The notes: a model not told the origin generated them from the sequence alone. A DNA stretch of 64,000 nucleotides from Trichobilharzia regenti (GCA_944472135.2 CALYDD020000283.1:91636-155635); one strand, 5' to 3'; shown: positions 11,580 through 23,062, counted from the first letter of the stretch. Program-made: numbers and translations.

Positions 11580-13800
11580 TAGTGACCATAGAATGGTACT
11601 CTGCTCTCTGCCTTTCTCACCACTAAATACAGGAAACAAACAAGATTCAGGAAGCACAATATGTCGTAGTTACAAATATACAGACTGGGGATTAGTCCAA
11701 GAACTTATTCGACTCTGTCAATGGGATGACTATTTTACCACTGACTCCCTGGAGGCCTTAGTAACCCTGTTTTACAGGAATGTTACCCTTTGTCTAGATA
11801 CAGTTGCTCCAAAGAAAATAGTGAAATTAAGTAGACACCGAACTGAATATATTCCAAGGGCACACCGTAATAAGTTAAGGAAGCTGAAGAAACAGTACTA
11901 TTCCACTAAGGACATATCACTATTGCTCTCAATCCACGAGTCTCTTGAATCTATCAAGCGCCTACGCTCTCAAAAGGACCTCGACGAAGAGTTAACGGCA
12001 CTTGAAAGTACCTCCAAAGTTTATAACTTAACGGCACTTCTTAAAAAACGAATGCAGTCGGCGAGGGAAATCCCATACTTACTTCACGACAAAGTAATCT
12101 ACAATGAACCTGCCACTATCTGTGAACTTTCAGTGATTGGTTTGCAAACTTTAGTTTAGAAACACATATGCCTGGTGAAACCGCCCCCCTTACTATCTCT
12201 TCCCTTGAAAGCATTGTGTTCACTAATCAGTTAATAGTACAAGCAATTAAAAGCCTTAAACCTTCCACTAGTACGGGACCGGATGGCCTCGCTTCGATAA
12301 TTTTCAAAAACAGTGGGTGTGATATACCCTGTTACTTCTTAAATTCTTCTCAATATCTATGGACACTGGCACTTACCCTAGTGAGTGGAAAACTAGCTTC
12401 ATAATTCCACATTACAAATCTGGTGATAGGGCAAACGTCCGCAATTACAGACCCATAAATATAACCCCAGTTATCTCACGAATCATGGAGAAAGTTGTAA
12501 AAGATCAATTGTCAGACTACCTAATTAGGGAAGATCTTGTTACAAGGTCTCAACACGGATTTCTCAAAAATAGATCCTGCGTTACTTGCCACTTCGACTT
12601 TTTCAACTGCATCACTAGTAGTCGCGAAGCACGTAAGCTAGTCGTTGTTCTCTACTTCGATATATCTAGGGCATTTGACATGGTATCTCACAGTATTCTC
12701 TTTGAGAAGCTGTACTCTTGTGGAATTCGCAACCCATTACTGAACTGGTTAAAATCATTTCTAAGCAACAGGGTACAAATAACCAAAGTTGGATCTGTAT
12801 TGTCTCATCCTAGGCAGATCTCAAGTGGGGTCGTGCAAGGTAGTGTCCTAGGTCCACTTTTATTCACAGTCTACATTAACAGCATTTGCAAGTGCTTCAC
12901 CTCAGGTAAACCATTCCTATATGCTGACGACCTCAAAGTCGTCTACTCCTGCTACACTCATGAATTAAGCGATATGGTTACTAAAATACATCTTGAACTA
13001 AGTAGCCTTTCAACATGGTGTGCTGAATCCTGTCTAAATTTTAACATTGACAAATGCGGCTGGATTTGTATCGGCAACAGTAACCTTGATCTAACTCTTG
13101 AAATAAATGGGCGAAAACTAGCTAAGCTCAACTCAGTCGTAGATCTCGGTATTAGATACTCTAGTAACCTAACGTTCGCTGAACAGACTGATTATGCCAG
13201 ACGTAAAACGCGAAGGCTGATAGGATGCATAACACGCAATTTCTTTTGTTGTGAAACTAGGGTTTTATTATACAAAGTATGTGTCCGACCTATCTTAGAA
13301 TACTGCCCGTTTATTCTTAGCGGACTCAGACAAAATGACAAGCTTAAATTAGAGGGAGTGCAACGGCAGTTTACCTCAAGAACTCTTGGTTTAGAAAGTG
13401 GTCTGGAATACCATGAGCGATGCGAAGACTAAGATTAGAACCCCTCTGGAAAAGACGCCTTAAGCTAAACCTTATCTTTTACTATAAGCTAACTAATCTT
13501 CTCTTGCATTCCTCCGAGCCAATAACTAAACCTACCGCTGTCATCAGTTACAATCTTAGAAATCATCACAACCTAGCTGCTATGGAGCACTGTCAGACTT
13601 ACGTGCGGTACAACTTCTTCTTAAATAAGTTTTCAGTCATTTGGAATAGACTACCAGCTAATGTGCGCGATGCAAACACACTTCCAGTGTTCATCTCCTC
13701 AGTCACCAGACTGCTCAAAGATGACAATGCACTTTTGCGCCTGACTCTTACACCTTCTTTTTCACCCTACATAGATATTTTAAGTTCTTTAAACGTGTAG
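11580..13800 (+). mobile_element. CR1-like LINE reverse transcriptase, nearly complete but frameshifted
   Basis: Begins at the last endonuclease motif (SDHRMV, 11581-11598). Four frames cover 11593-12159 (linker), 12168-12404 (RT start), 12359-13432 (fingers and palm: NYRPINITPVISRIMEKV, VLYFDISRAFDMVSH, SGVVQGSVLGPLLFT, catalytic YADD near 12921) and 13420-13800 (thumb to stop). The 357-codon central frame is unbroken. Two small frameshifts and an early stop prevent a full product; EN is missing. It may extend as 3' UTR to about 13990. Confidence 0.85.
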
Positions 13801-14325
13801 TTACAACAAACTACAATTATAAATTTTAATATTATTGGAACTAGATGATTAACATTTCTACACAGGACAGTAATATTAGTTCACACATAATATAAAAGTT
13901 AGCATAACGGGACTAGTTAGTTTGTGTACCAAAATAACCACAGTTACTAAACAGAATATATATGTATATATTTATTAATCACTCCTTAAGGACTCCCGTT
14001 GCTTTCTTTTGCGTTGCTGTTGTTTGTCTTCTTTTTTCTCTCACCATTTCAGCTTCCATTTGACTTTTTGAATGAGAATGAATAATGTGGATATTTGACC
14101 ATTTACAATGACAAATGATCTGCAAACATTATTGGTCCCGTATCTTTCAGTTGCCTGGTTAATAACGAATTAACTTTCTCCACGACGCAACCTGGATTAC
14201 ATTTGTGGAATATACTCTTATACCAATGGAAAAGTATCAATTTGTAATACAACGTCACGATTGTAGCTTATAACATAACTGATCGTATCTGTAAAAATAG
14301 CTTCCTTATTACCCAATTTGGATAT
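13801..14325. other. 3' UTR of the CR1-like element, then spacer
   Basis: AT-rich and non-coding, with a short TATA run near 13958-13973. No other feature seen. Confidence 0.4.
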
Positions 14326-14329
14326 AAAT

Positions 14330-14520
14330 TTTTTTTTTTGATTTACAGCTTGATTCCACACTGTATTTTTGGTACAAGTATGGAATTTTCAGCATGGATA
14401 TCGGTAGCCCAAATTTTGCAGGCCGACCATAGATATCAGGTGTGCGTCGGCGTGGGCTCAAACCCCGGACCATGTGCATGGTCGGCGAGAGTCCTAACCA
14501 CTGTGCCACCGAGATTCGGA
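14330..14520 (-). mobile_element. SINE-A copy (tRNA head, CR1-type tail)
   Basis: Minus strand: head GGTGGCACAGTGGTTAGGAC with B box GGTTTGAGCCC, body CTGATATCTATGGTCGGCC, and tail GCTGAAAATTCCATA...TGGAATCAAGCTG into an A-run. Part of the head forms a perfect acceptor-like pair GCGTCGG/CCGACGC in the best-preserved copy. Confidence 0.85.
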
Positions 14521-14887
14521 ATAACTTCAAGCTTTATTTTTTCCCAAGTATTTTTAATCCATCCAAAACTTACTTGGGTTTTTTTTGTTAATGCGAAGTC
14601 AATATTCCTATATTTCATGATGTGCTCCATTGAATGACTGGTTATCATATTGTTCCCACAAACCACAGACAGAAACGTCAGCAACCATGTAATTTAATTA
14701 TAAACCAAATTTATGAAATTTAAATAATGCTCATCCATGCTTGTACATTTGATGTGTCCTACACAGGTAGGAAAAAATGTGTATTTTATTAAAACATTAA
14801 TATTAAGTATGATTGCTAATCGTGTATGTAATTTATCAGACTGATGATGCCTGTAAACTGGCGTCCCTCATGTACAAAATGAGAATA
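14521..14887. other. Spacer, possible decayed PLE
   Basis: Contains a phrase (tgtacatttgatgtgtcctacacagg, split by eye) reminiscent of a PLE GIY-YIG start, but too short to call. Confidence 0.25.
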
Positions 14888-14890
14888 TAC

Positions 14891-14934
<44 letters not shown>

Positions 14935-14963
14935 GTAGTAGTAGTAGTGGTAGTAGTAGTAGT
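14888..14963 (+). repeat. (ATT)n then (AGT)n microsatellite
   Basis: About 45 bases of TTA/ATT triplets run directly into AGT triplets with one GGT interruption. Confidence 0.95.
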
Positions 14964-15440
14964 CGAACTTAAAAAACATTTATGTTTAAAACTGAACTAC
15001 TTAATAATTATTAAGTAGCACAAAATTTTATTATCAAATGTTTCACCTCAGTAACAGGTATTTTCATATTACGCAGCTTATAGAATAGGTGTCAATCAAA
15101 GCTAAAATCATGTTAAATAAACGTGATACCAGATTTGTTTCTTATTTAAAATCAACATGTTAATTAAATTAATTTCAGGGAATATTTATAATTCATATTT
15201 ATAACATAGAATTAATTTATATGCGTAAAAAATTTAAATGTATAGAACACTTCATGAATGGTAGACGTCATGACAGTTGATTGTCAACTGAATAAGTATA
15301 TTTATTGATTTTTCTATTGGCGTTAGTTAGTAGATTCAATGGTCTGATATCTTCTGATTCTTAAGAAATATTTCAATAAATTCTTGTGCAATGTAATTGG
15401 TGATTGAAGGTATAATTAAGATATGAGTTAAGACAGGATT
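14964..15440. other. AT-rich spacer
   Basis: No feature seen. Confidence 0.4.
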
Positions 15441-15444
15441 TTAA

Positions 15445-16560
15445 TTTGCTGCTTTTAAAAGGTGATTTGCCAAATACTTCACTACTACGGGGTGCCGCAA
15501 ACAATTATACATCTCATCCAACAGTTGTACGACAACGCTGCATGCCAAGTAATCCACAACAGGAAACTCAAGGAATCCTTCGAAATGAAGACTGGAGTAA
15601 TACAGAAAAGTTTGGCTGCCTACTATCTCCAGTAATTCTCCTGATGGTGGTATACTGGATAATACGACTGACAGCGGGCTGGGCAACTAGGAGACAGGCA
15701 TAAAATTGGCCTATACAAAACAGCTTGAAGGATCTGCACTTCACCAATGATTCCTCATGCACTGGAACGTATGCAAATGAAAAGCAACAAGTTGGCGATA
15801 GAAGTATCAAAAATAGGACTTCAGGTGAACATAGAGAAAACGGAGGTAGGTGATGAAGATTCCTGGCCAACAGTAACAGCAACAACGACAATAACAGGTA
15901 ACAATCAGCATAAATGAGAGAAATTTGAAAGAAGTAACTTCCTTTATCGACCAATCTAGGAAGCATCGTTTCAACTACAGGCACAGGGAACTGACGAGGA
16001 TATCAAAGCCAAAATCGGGAAAGCAAGGCACAGCACAGCACACTCAGCATGAGAAATAAGATCCGAATTTTCAACTCCAATGTGAAGTCAGTCAGTGCTA
16101 CTATACGGCTCAGAAACTTGGCGCGTCATAAAGAGCATCTCAAACAAACTACAGACCTTCATTAACAGTTGTCTTCGCTCAATACTACTCAAGATCAGAT
16201 GGCCGGTCAGAAAAGATCAGTAGTAAGGATATCTGGCAATGAGAGAACCAACACAGCAGGAACCGATTGTGAAACAAATAAGCAGGAAGAAATGGAGATG
16301 GATTGGATTGGCCATACTCTGAGGAAACCATCAAGTGACATCACTAGACAAGCCATTGTTCGAGTAGAACCCGAAATGGAAGCGGCGAGTTGGTTGTCAG
16401 TGAAAGGGTGGGGTGACTTGGAGGGGGTGATGTGAAGAGGAGATGAAAGCATGTGAGCAGACGTGGAGCCAGGTGAAAACTCTGACAGAGAACGGAAGGC
16501 AATGGAGACGCGCAGCTGAAGCCCTATGTTCCTCTAGGAATTAAAGGATACAATAATAAT
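15445..16560 (+). mobile_element. RTE LINE, decayed RT to 3' end
   Basis: Frames in different phases read RTE blocks: QLYDNAACQVIHNRKLKESF and EMKTGVIQKS (RT), a degenerate FADD region near 15740-15755, then the Q-rich linker, SIVSTTGTGN and the [29 protein letters not shown] end. The 3' end matches 11520-11560 (CCCTATGTTCCTCTAGGAA). Multiple indels make it a pseudogene. Confidence 0.8.
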
Positions 16561-16569
16561 ACATCATCA

Positions 16570-16990
16570 TCTAAACGTCTGCACAAGGCGAAGACATGTC
16601 AACCTGAGACCAAGCACCTCGGTTCAGTCAGTCTTTGAAAAAATCTAAAATTGAATTAAGTAACTAATATGACCCGTTGCACAAGAGGTGGCTCTCGTGG
16701 CCCAAGTGGTCTAGTGGATAACGTCTTGACGTTTGAAACCGTGGGTATTGAGTTCGAGTCTCATTAGGAACACTACCACTCACTGAAAAATACAGGTACA
16801 CCCATCTGACGAGTCTCAAATAGGACGAAATGCGCATTATTCTGGTGGATTCCACTGCTTGCCACCATTAACCAACTGACTTCGAGTTACATGATCAGAC
16901 ATTGTTGAAGCATCTGCACAAGGAGATGCACATGTCAACCATGAGACTGAGCATTTCGGTTCAATCAGTCGACGGGAAAATCTAAGCTGA
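16570..16990 (+). mobile_element. SINE-C (Sm-alpha-like), partial tandem unit
   Basis: A complete unit (16685-16990: tRNA-like head GTGGCCCAAGTGGTCTAG, B box GAGTTCGAGTC, hammerhead, 3' domain) is preceded by the 3' domain of another unit (16570-16655). The shared phrase ctgcacaagg recurs 335 bp apart (16579, 16914). The tail-to-head linker (taatatgacccgttgcac) is also present in the minus copy at 17215-17455, so units once stood in tandem. Confidence 0.8.
16792..16860 (+). ncRNA. Hammerhead ribozyme motif (SINE-C)
   Basis: CTGACGA core at 16806-16812, helix II GTCT/GGAC, GAAA at 16827-16830, then a very short helix III and GGTGGATTCCACTGC as the second helix I strand. This is the Sm-alpha hammerhead pattern. 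Helix I and the cleavage triplet are imperfect, so activity is doubtful. Confidence 0.7.
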
Positions 16991-17214
16991 GTTAAATAGG
17001 CCTTCATTACCCTGAAAGCAGTCTTGAAATCTACTACAGTCACATTGAAGAATTAGATTTGAATTTTCAGCACAAATGTGACATCAATCAGTGCTTCTGC
17101 GAGGATCAGAGAGTTGGCGTGTTCGTTACCTTAATGAATTTGAATAAAGCAAGAACAACAGCGGTTTTTACAGAATAAAGTGGTACAATAATTGTTTATT
17201 TTGTTAACTTCTAA

Positions 17215-17455
17215 TCATCTGCATACAATTGGTGGATGGTGGAATCCAGGATGCACATTTCGTCCTATTTGGGACTCGTCGGCTGGATGTACCTGCATTT
17301 CTCAGTGAGTGATGATGTTCCCACTGAGGCTCGAACCCAGTGCCCATAGTTTCAAACGCCAAAGCGTTATCCTCTAGACCACTTGGGCCACGAGAGCCAC
17401 CTCTTGTGCAACGGGTCATATTAATTATTGAATTGAATTTTTGATTTTCCCGTCG
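17215..17455 (-). mobile_element. SINE-C copy
   Basis: Minus strand: head GTGGCCCAAGTGGTCTAGAGG, B box GGGTTCGAGCC, hammerhead, truncated 3' domain. The region next to it (17418-17470) is the 3' domain of an adjoining unit in the same orientation. Confidence 0.8.
17239..17300 (-). ncRNA. Hammerhead motif, one core base changed
   Basis: Helix I pairs well (CATCCAG with CTGGATT), helix II GTCC/GGAC and GAAA are present, but the core reads CCGACGA instead of CTGANGA (U4 to C), which should disable cleavage. Confidence 0.7.
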
Positions 17456-17469
17456 ATTGATTGGACCGA

Positions 17470-17860
17470 AGTGCTTGTGGCCCAAGTGGTCTGAACACGT
17501 AAATCGGGTTTCTAGCGCTTGATAGAGATTGCTTCAGCAAACTTAAGGGAATTGAACTCTTTTGCCAATTGATAATTTTAAACGATCTTGCGACATCCAC
17601 CTCATGACCCATATCAAGGAGATACCTGGCAATGGCACTGCTTAAAGCATTTGTTCTCTTGAGACGTAGGCTTTTTGGTACATGTTCAGAAAATCGTAGA
17701 TGTGCCATTCTTTCTGTTCTTCCAATGTAACTGCTCTCACAGATACATGTTAGAGTTAACATGAAAAGGATTTCTGGCAAAGTCAAACTTTGAGCACCAC
17801 TAACTACCAATCAGCAAACGACTTTCAACGAACCAATAACATGAAAGAGAGAATTTTGAT
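17470..17860 (-). mobile_element. Penelope-like element, GIY-YIG endonuclease end
   Basis: Minus frame: CESSYIGRTERMAHLRFSEH (17748-17689), then H.PKSLRLK and GHEVDVARSFKIIN. The YIGRT..R.....EH spacing is the PLE GIY-YIG core. The same protein end is intact at 40295-40660. The upstream part carries an 80-bp module (17777-17855) repeated in reverse at 18894-18977. Confidence 0.75.
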
Positions 17861-18790
17861 CATGGAAAGCGTATATTTATGAGAAAAAAATGCATAAAAC
17901 TGTTACATAGGGGGTACCTTTCTCTAACATGTGACAGAAACATCTCCCAGTTTAGCATAGGAATGTCAACAGAACAGTCACATCACATTCTGTACATATA
18001 TTCATCCGAACAGCTATAAATGAGAGCCTTTGAGATCCATTTATAACCCTAATCCTATTTTTAAATCTTCCCCAAAATCCTCTTATAGAATTCGTGTTTG
18101 TCATTGTAATTGGATCCATAAAATCACTAGAATGGTTCACTTTTGTGATGAACATATCCAAGGGATGACAGTGGGTCATAATCTTTCCATTCATCAGTAT
18201 GTACTAAGGATCCTGATGCACAAGTTTAGTAATACATAAGTATTAAAGTAGTTGACTTTCTGTCTGGTATTGTCTCCAGGAGTCCTTTCCGTAGGGAGGT
18301 GTCATATAAACCAATCACCCAAATATTGTTGGCTCGCTCACGACTACGGTTGGAATTATTTCTTCAGTAACACAGTTTCGTCCACATGCACGACGATGCC
18401 TTCTCCACCCAGCAACGGAGTAATTCTCTCCATTTTCCATGATAAAATGTCTCTGCAGTGCTGGTGTCACTGAACTGTTGACAAGAAGCTATTTTCGGTT
18501 TCAGCAGCTGAACCTCCCACAGGCTGTTTTAAGACCCAGTAATTACAAATATACAAAATCTGGGCTAAGGAGAGATGCGATCTAGAAAAACTTTTCCTAC
18601 AAAATATTAAAGTTATCAGCGTACCTTCTCTAATACTAACTCGTCTTAAGTAAATTGCACAACTCATGACACCTCCACCTCCAGGCAATACTGTAAAACC
18701 TTATCCTCCTTCTCGAACTGCAAGCGTAACTTCGTTGGATCACGCATTCGGAACGAATCAAGGTCTATACAACCTTGAACTCACGTGCAT
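17861..18790. other. Unassigned between two PLE pieces
   Basis: Short frames only; probably intervening PLE or other repeat DNA. Confidence 0.3.
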
Positions 18791-18794
18791 GATC

Positions 18795-19720
18795 CTCATT
18801 TGATCATTTGAGGTCATTCGCTGATTGATTAGTTAGTGGTGCTTAAAGTTTAACTTGGCCACTAGGTTGAAATGTCTATCCATTTCATCCTGATTTCTCT
18901 CTTTCATGTGATTGGTTCGTTGAAAGTCGTTTGCTGATTGATTAGTTAGTGGTGCTTAAAGTTTAACTTTGCCGGATTTCTGTTGTTTTTTGATTGCACC
19001 AGAAAGCATGTGGTTCGATAGTTGAGAACCAGCTGAAATTCAGCGTAGGTTTTAACTAGTGACGTCCAAAATCTTTTGTTGGTAATTGCTGTAGTATTTT
19101 GATCTTTACAAGGAAGTTGAATGTAGATGGGCTTTTTTTCTACTGTGACTTGCTTGACATTTGAGACTTCAGATCTTCCGTTCTTGTTAATGGAATTTTG
19201 AGGGTAACCGTTGCTCTTCAACATCTTTTCGAGAAACGCAAATTCTTCTTCTAATTTTTGTATGGTATAGTATACAGTCTTGACTAATCCTCGTTTAAAG
19301 CTATTTGGATAAAAAAAAACTATTAAAATGTAAGTATTGTCCTTTCCATGTAGGCCTTTGGTAAATTCACTGACCTCTGGAGATTTCCGTCTCCTAGGCG
19401 CTGAATGGCACGATGTCAAGGAAATGGAACTTTCCATCATTTTCATGTTCCATAGTAAATTCAATATTTGTATGTGCTTCGTTGAATAATCTTATTAGGC
19501 TGGTAGGAAGCATGACTTTCATTGTTGTACACTACAAATGTGTCATCGACATATCGACGACAATAAGAAGTTGTTTCGTCGACCGCATGTTTCAACTTTG
19601 TTCTTTCAAGGTTTGACATGACAGTATCTGTTAAATGATGGTACGATTTTATTCTACAAAAAACGTTTTTACGTGCTTTATTCGTAAGCATTATTGTTGT
19701 TATTTAAAACAATATTTCTT
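18795..19720 (-). mobile_element. Penelope-like element, RT palm with intact YVDD
   Basis: Minus frame 19691-19461 carries CRRYVDDTFVVY, with YVDD at 19553-19542 as in PLE reverse transcriptases. The next frame continues HTNIEFTMEHENDGKFHFLDI, typical of the PLE thumb. Stops follow. Repeats of a module (gattagttagtggtgctta) sit at 18800-18860 and 18894-18977. Confidence 0.75.
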
Positions 19721-19781
19721 TAGTTAATTCTGTGATATAAATGAAGAACCTGCTGAAGAAGTTATCGAAAAAAAATATTCT

Positions 19782-20212
19782 TGGATATGGGATGGTTTGA
19801 GGCAGTCGGAAGGAAGCCTTGAATGACCTAGGTGTCGTGATAGTTGGCACTAACCAGTCGTTCAGTAAGGCGTATCTGAAACCTTGAAGGAACAACTCAT
19901 GTCGTTTCTGAGATTCGGACCCGCGTCACCCAGCACTGCAGTTAGAGACGACTTCGCTAGTGAGCTGTTCAATCAAAAGTGTCCAATACAGTCTTATAGG
20001 GGTCAATCACGAACCCCAATAGCTCACTGGTAGCCCCTGTGACAGCTGGTGGCAGTGGGTGACGTGGGTCCGAATCTCGGAAGGGACGTGAGTTGTTCCA
20101 TCAAGGTTTCAGATTCGCCTTGCAGAATCACTGGTGAGTGGCAACTAGTACAAAACCTTGGTCAGACAAGGCTTCCTGTGGCTAATTGCCTCCAACCATC
20201 TAATATCATCAG
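19782..20212. mobile_element. SINE-D: head-to-head inverted pair, no hammerhead
   Basis: Minus arm 19782-19972 and plus arm 20017-20212 share a tRNA-like head (AGCTCACT.GY, B box GGTCCGAATCTC) and 3' domains (gagttgttcc.tcaaggtttc, ggcttcct). The heads face each other across about 45 bases. No CTGANGA...GAAA motif was found. Confidence 0.6.
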
Positions 20213-20414
20213 ATCAATGCGCGCCGGGATGTCGAGCTACGTAGAATGGTATAGCCACATTGCAAACGTGAGTGGTAGAATTCAGTCTGTATAAACCAAA
20301 CAAAAAAGGAATATAATTTAATATTGTAAAAATAAAGATAAAAAGTATACACATGAATAATTTTTGGTTTAAAATGTCGAGTAGATCAAGTGGAAAAGAT
20401 TCAGAATGACAGTC

Positions 20415-20510
20415 GTAATAATAATAATAATGATAATAATAATAATAATCGAAGTAATAAGGGAAAAGTACATAAAATAATAAAAAAATAAAAAAAAAAA
20501 AATAAATGTC
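20415..20510 (+). repeat. (AAT)n and A-rich low-complexity tract
   Basis: Runs of AATAATAAT and AAAATAAAA; low complexity only. Confidence 0.8.
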
Positions 20511-20517
20511 TATCCCT

Positions 20518-20760
20518 CTACGGCCAAGGCAGCAGTAGGGATTGTACATACTTCTTTTGTACACAAAGGTCTGGCTTAAAGTCATGAATTGCCAAGGCCT
20601 CAGCTGTCTTTAGAAGTCTGTAACGAAGAAAACGGGGGAAGTTGGCATGAATCCTGTATAAGACCTTGAAATCATGGTCAGGGTTGACCGAGTGACAAGA
20701 GTCGATGAGGTGTTCTATCTTAGAAGGAATAGACACACACATCATACTAGCTATCACCTA
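20518..20760 (-). mobile_element. Penelope-like element, C-terminal end
   Basis: Minus frame: HLIDSCHSVNPDHDFKVLYR, then LRYRLLKTAEALAIH..KPDLCVQKK. The AEALAIH...P.LC.QKK ending is shared with 23625-23790, 40560-40660 and 59880-59975. Confidence 0.75.
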
Positions 20761-20940
20761 GTCTCCAGTCAAAGAATATTCTTTGTTCAGTAATCGATCT
20801 TTTAAAATATAAATCTTCAACTTTTAACTGAGAGGTCACAAAGAGTGAGTACATATACACAATCAAGAACGGTTATTCACCGTGTCATCAATCACTGACT
20901 CCTGGAGTCTCCAAAATCTCCAGTCAGGCAGTTTACCTTC

Positions 20941-21500
20941 TGATATGTATCCACATATATATATTTATGTGTGTGTGTGCATGTTGGTCTCTCTTTCTGT
21001 TTGCTCGGTTAGTCTGTGACCACTTCACTTGTATGGACTTGTCTCCTTTAATAATGTGTATTCTCCTTATATTATATTATATATAATATGAGTGTTTGTT
21101 GACAGTCCGTTGCTTGGTGACATATATCCATATATGTTTGTTGGCATGTCTGCTATATTCGCTATGTATAATTGGATCGACACTCCATTATAATTAGCCA
21201 TTCATGTTAAGACTGTCTAATGATTTTTCCCACGCTTGTCTGAATTATTTATATATATTCGCATTCACAATTTGTGTGAACTACTTTACTTTACAACTAC
21301 TTGACTTACTTACCACTTTGGTGTGAGACCATTTATTTTCGTCTCCTTGTGTTTGGACAATAGAAGTATCATCGCAAACCTAGTGGTCTTCTGATTTCCG
21401 CCTTCTCGCGTCAGGACTATTAGTTTCTCGACCAGTCCATAACAATAATTCAGCGACGAGTACATAACAATTTGGCGACGGGGAAAACTACTATTAACCA
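20941..21500 (+). repeat. 5' LTR
   Basis: Direct repeat of 23060-23618. Its 3' boundary is ambiguous: homology runs to about 21500, but a TGGCGACGGGG primer-binding-like string begins at 21473, which would fit an LTR ending in ACATAACA at 21469. Confidence 0.85.
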
Positions 21501-21528
21501 CACAGCAGCAACAACATAACAATTTACT

Positions 21529-22401
21529 ATGGATTATTCTAAATTGGAATTATTGTTTGAACAACAATTGAAATTAATGGAAATGTTCGTCAACCAACAG
21601 ACTGGTCCAGCTTCACCTTCAAGCAATCCCAATCATACCATGCTACCATCTGTCGACGGAATTGTGAACAGCATTTCACAGTTCAATTATGACCCAGAGG
21701 CTAATGTCACTTTTGACACATGGTATCAACGTTATGAGGATTTATTCACTGTTGATCTCGCCTCACAAGACGATGCCTGGAAGGTGCGAGTTTTGCTACG
21801 TAAATTGGGTCCGGCAGAATATGAACGGTACTGCAACCTAATTTTACCACAGAAACCACGTGACAATTGTTTCGATGATACAATAAAGTTGCTGCGTGAA
21901 CATTTCGGAGACCACTCCTCATTATTCAGTATACGTTATCGTTGCCTCAAGCTGGCAATGAATGAAAATGATGATTTTCTTACTCACGTTGGCACAGTCA
22001 ACCGAGAATGTGAGAGATTTCGACTCAGGTCCTTAACAGATGATCAGTTCAAAGCCTTGATTCTCATATGCAGTCTCCAATCTCCTCGTTTCACAGATAT
22101 CCGAACTCGACTGCTCAATCAGCTAGAACAAAATCCCAAGTTAACATTACATGACATAGCTGATGAATATCAACGGCTGATTAATCTGCAGAAAGACACA
22201 CACTTGGTCGAATCAACACCTCCGAGAAGCTCTGATATTCGTGCATTACGCAAGAGCAAAAATCTCTCATCAGCTACTCCTGACCCACCTACTTCTCTAA
22301 TGTTCCGCGGAAATCTACAGATACTCGTCCAACTTCACAAAATACGGCAAAGAAGACCCCTCCATCACCATGCTGGCATTGTGGCGCGTGGCACTTTGTA
22401 A
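21529..22401 (+). CDS. Gag of the LTR element (frame closes before zinc knuckles)
   Basis: 290 codons with a capsid-like helical region (FDTWYQRYEDLF; LR.LGPAEYERYCN) typical of Gypsy/Mag-type Gag. Around 22295 a one-base shift moves the frame, so the two CCHC knuckles (CWHCGAWHFVKSC and CSKCKIIGHKNGFC, 22374-22457) are read in another phase and lie outside this ORF. It would form the particle shell and bind RNA if the frame were bridged; whether this is a mutation or a programmed shift cannot be told here. Confidence 0.8.
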   Translation: MDYSKLELLFEQQLKLMEMFVNQQTGPASPSSNPNHTMLPSVDGIVNSISQFNYDPEANVTFDTWYQRYEDLFTVDLASQDDAWKVRVLLRKLGPAEYERYCNLILPQKPRDNCFDDTIKLLREHFGDHSSLFSIRYRCLKLAMNENDDFLTHVGTVNRECERFRLRSLTDDQFKALILICSLQSPRFTDIRTRLLNQLEQNPKLTLHDIADEYQRLINLQKDTHLVESTPPRSSDIRALRKSKNLSSATPDPPTSLMFRGNLQILVQLHKIRQRRPLHHHAGIVARGTL

Positions 22402-22543
22402 AGTCTTGTCCATACAAAAATCATCGTTGCAGCAAGTGCAAGATCATCGGTCACAAAAATGGTTTTTGTCAGCCACGCAAACCCAGATATCAAAATCCAG
22501 CAAAAGCTCAACAAAATGTTGGTCCTAAATCCCCAAAAAGTCA

Positions 22544-23062
22544 TTGAGTCTACGCGCAACCCGTCAAGTCACAACACCAGCTATGCGGAAATATATTGAC
22601 CTTCAGATGAATGGTCATGATACACGTCTGCAGCTAGATACCGCCTCTGATATTACTGTTATATCAGAGAAACTTTGGAATTATATTGGCAGACCACCTA
22701 TCACCAATACTTCCCAGTCTCTTCTCAGCGCCTGTGGTGGGCGGCTCAAACTAATTGGTGAACTCAAATGTTCTGTTTCCTTCCGCAATACCAAATTCAC
22801 AGGAATTTGTTACGTCACGAAGAATGATTTAAATGTTTTGGGACTTGATTGGTTCGATCGTTTGCATCTGGCTGATGTCCCACTAAATTCTCTACGCAAT
22901 ACAGTGAAGAAGCATAAAATGCTAGACAATTCCGGACGGAGCCGAAGCCGCAAACCCAACAATCAGACGAAACGACAGGCGTCAACAACAAGCCCAAAGG
23001 TCCCAGATAAACCCCCAGGTAAACATCCTACTAATCATTCATCTTCTCAAAAGGGGAGGTGA
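22544..23062 (+). CDS. Retropepsin-like protease with a short C-terminal pol tail
   Basis: 172 codons. The active-site phrase LQLDTASDITVIS (residues about 31-43) marks an aspartic protease, followed by the family's VLGLDWF motif (residues about 99-105). After this the protein jumps to a basic, proline-rich tail that ends at the polypurine tract, as the end of an integrase would. RT to IN is thus removed by a deletion that leaves an open frame. The frame starts after a stop that separates it from the zinc-knuckle frame. Confidence 0.8.
   Translation: MSLRATRQVTTPAMRKYIDLQMNGHDTRLQLDTASDITVISEKLWNYIGRPPITNTSQSLLSACGGRLKLIGELKCSVSFRNTKFTGICYVTKNDLNVLGLDWFDRLHLADVPLNSLRNTVKKHKMLDNSGRSRSRKPNNQTKRQASTTSPKVPDKPPGKHPTNHSSSQKGR

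Noticed and set aside
15568..15984. 138-codon minus ORF with hydrophobic leucine run
   Set aside because: Antisense to the RTE copy at 15445-16560; no independent evidence.
20214..20585. 123-codon minus ORF rich in Y and F
   Set aside because: Comes from (AAT)n and A-rich low-complexity DNA next to SINE-D.
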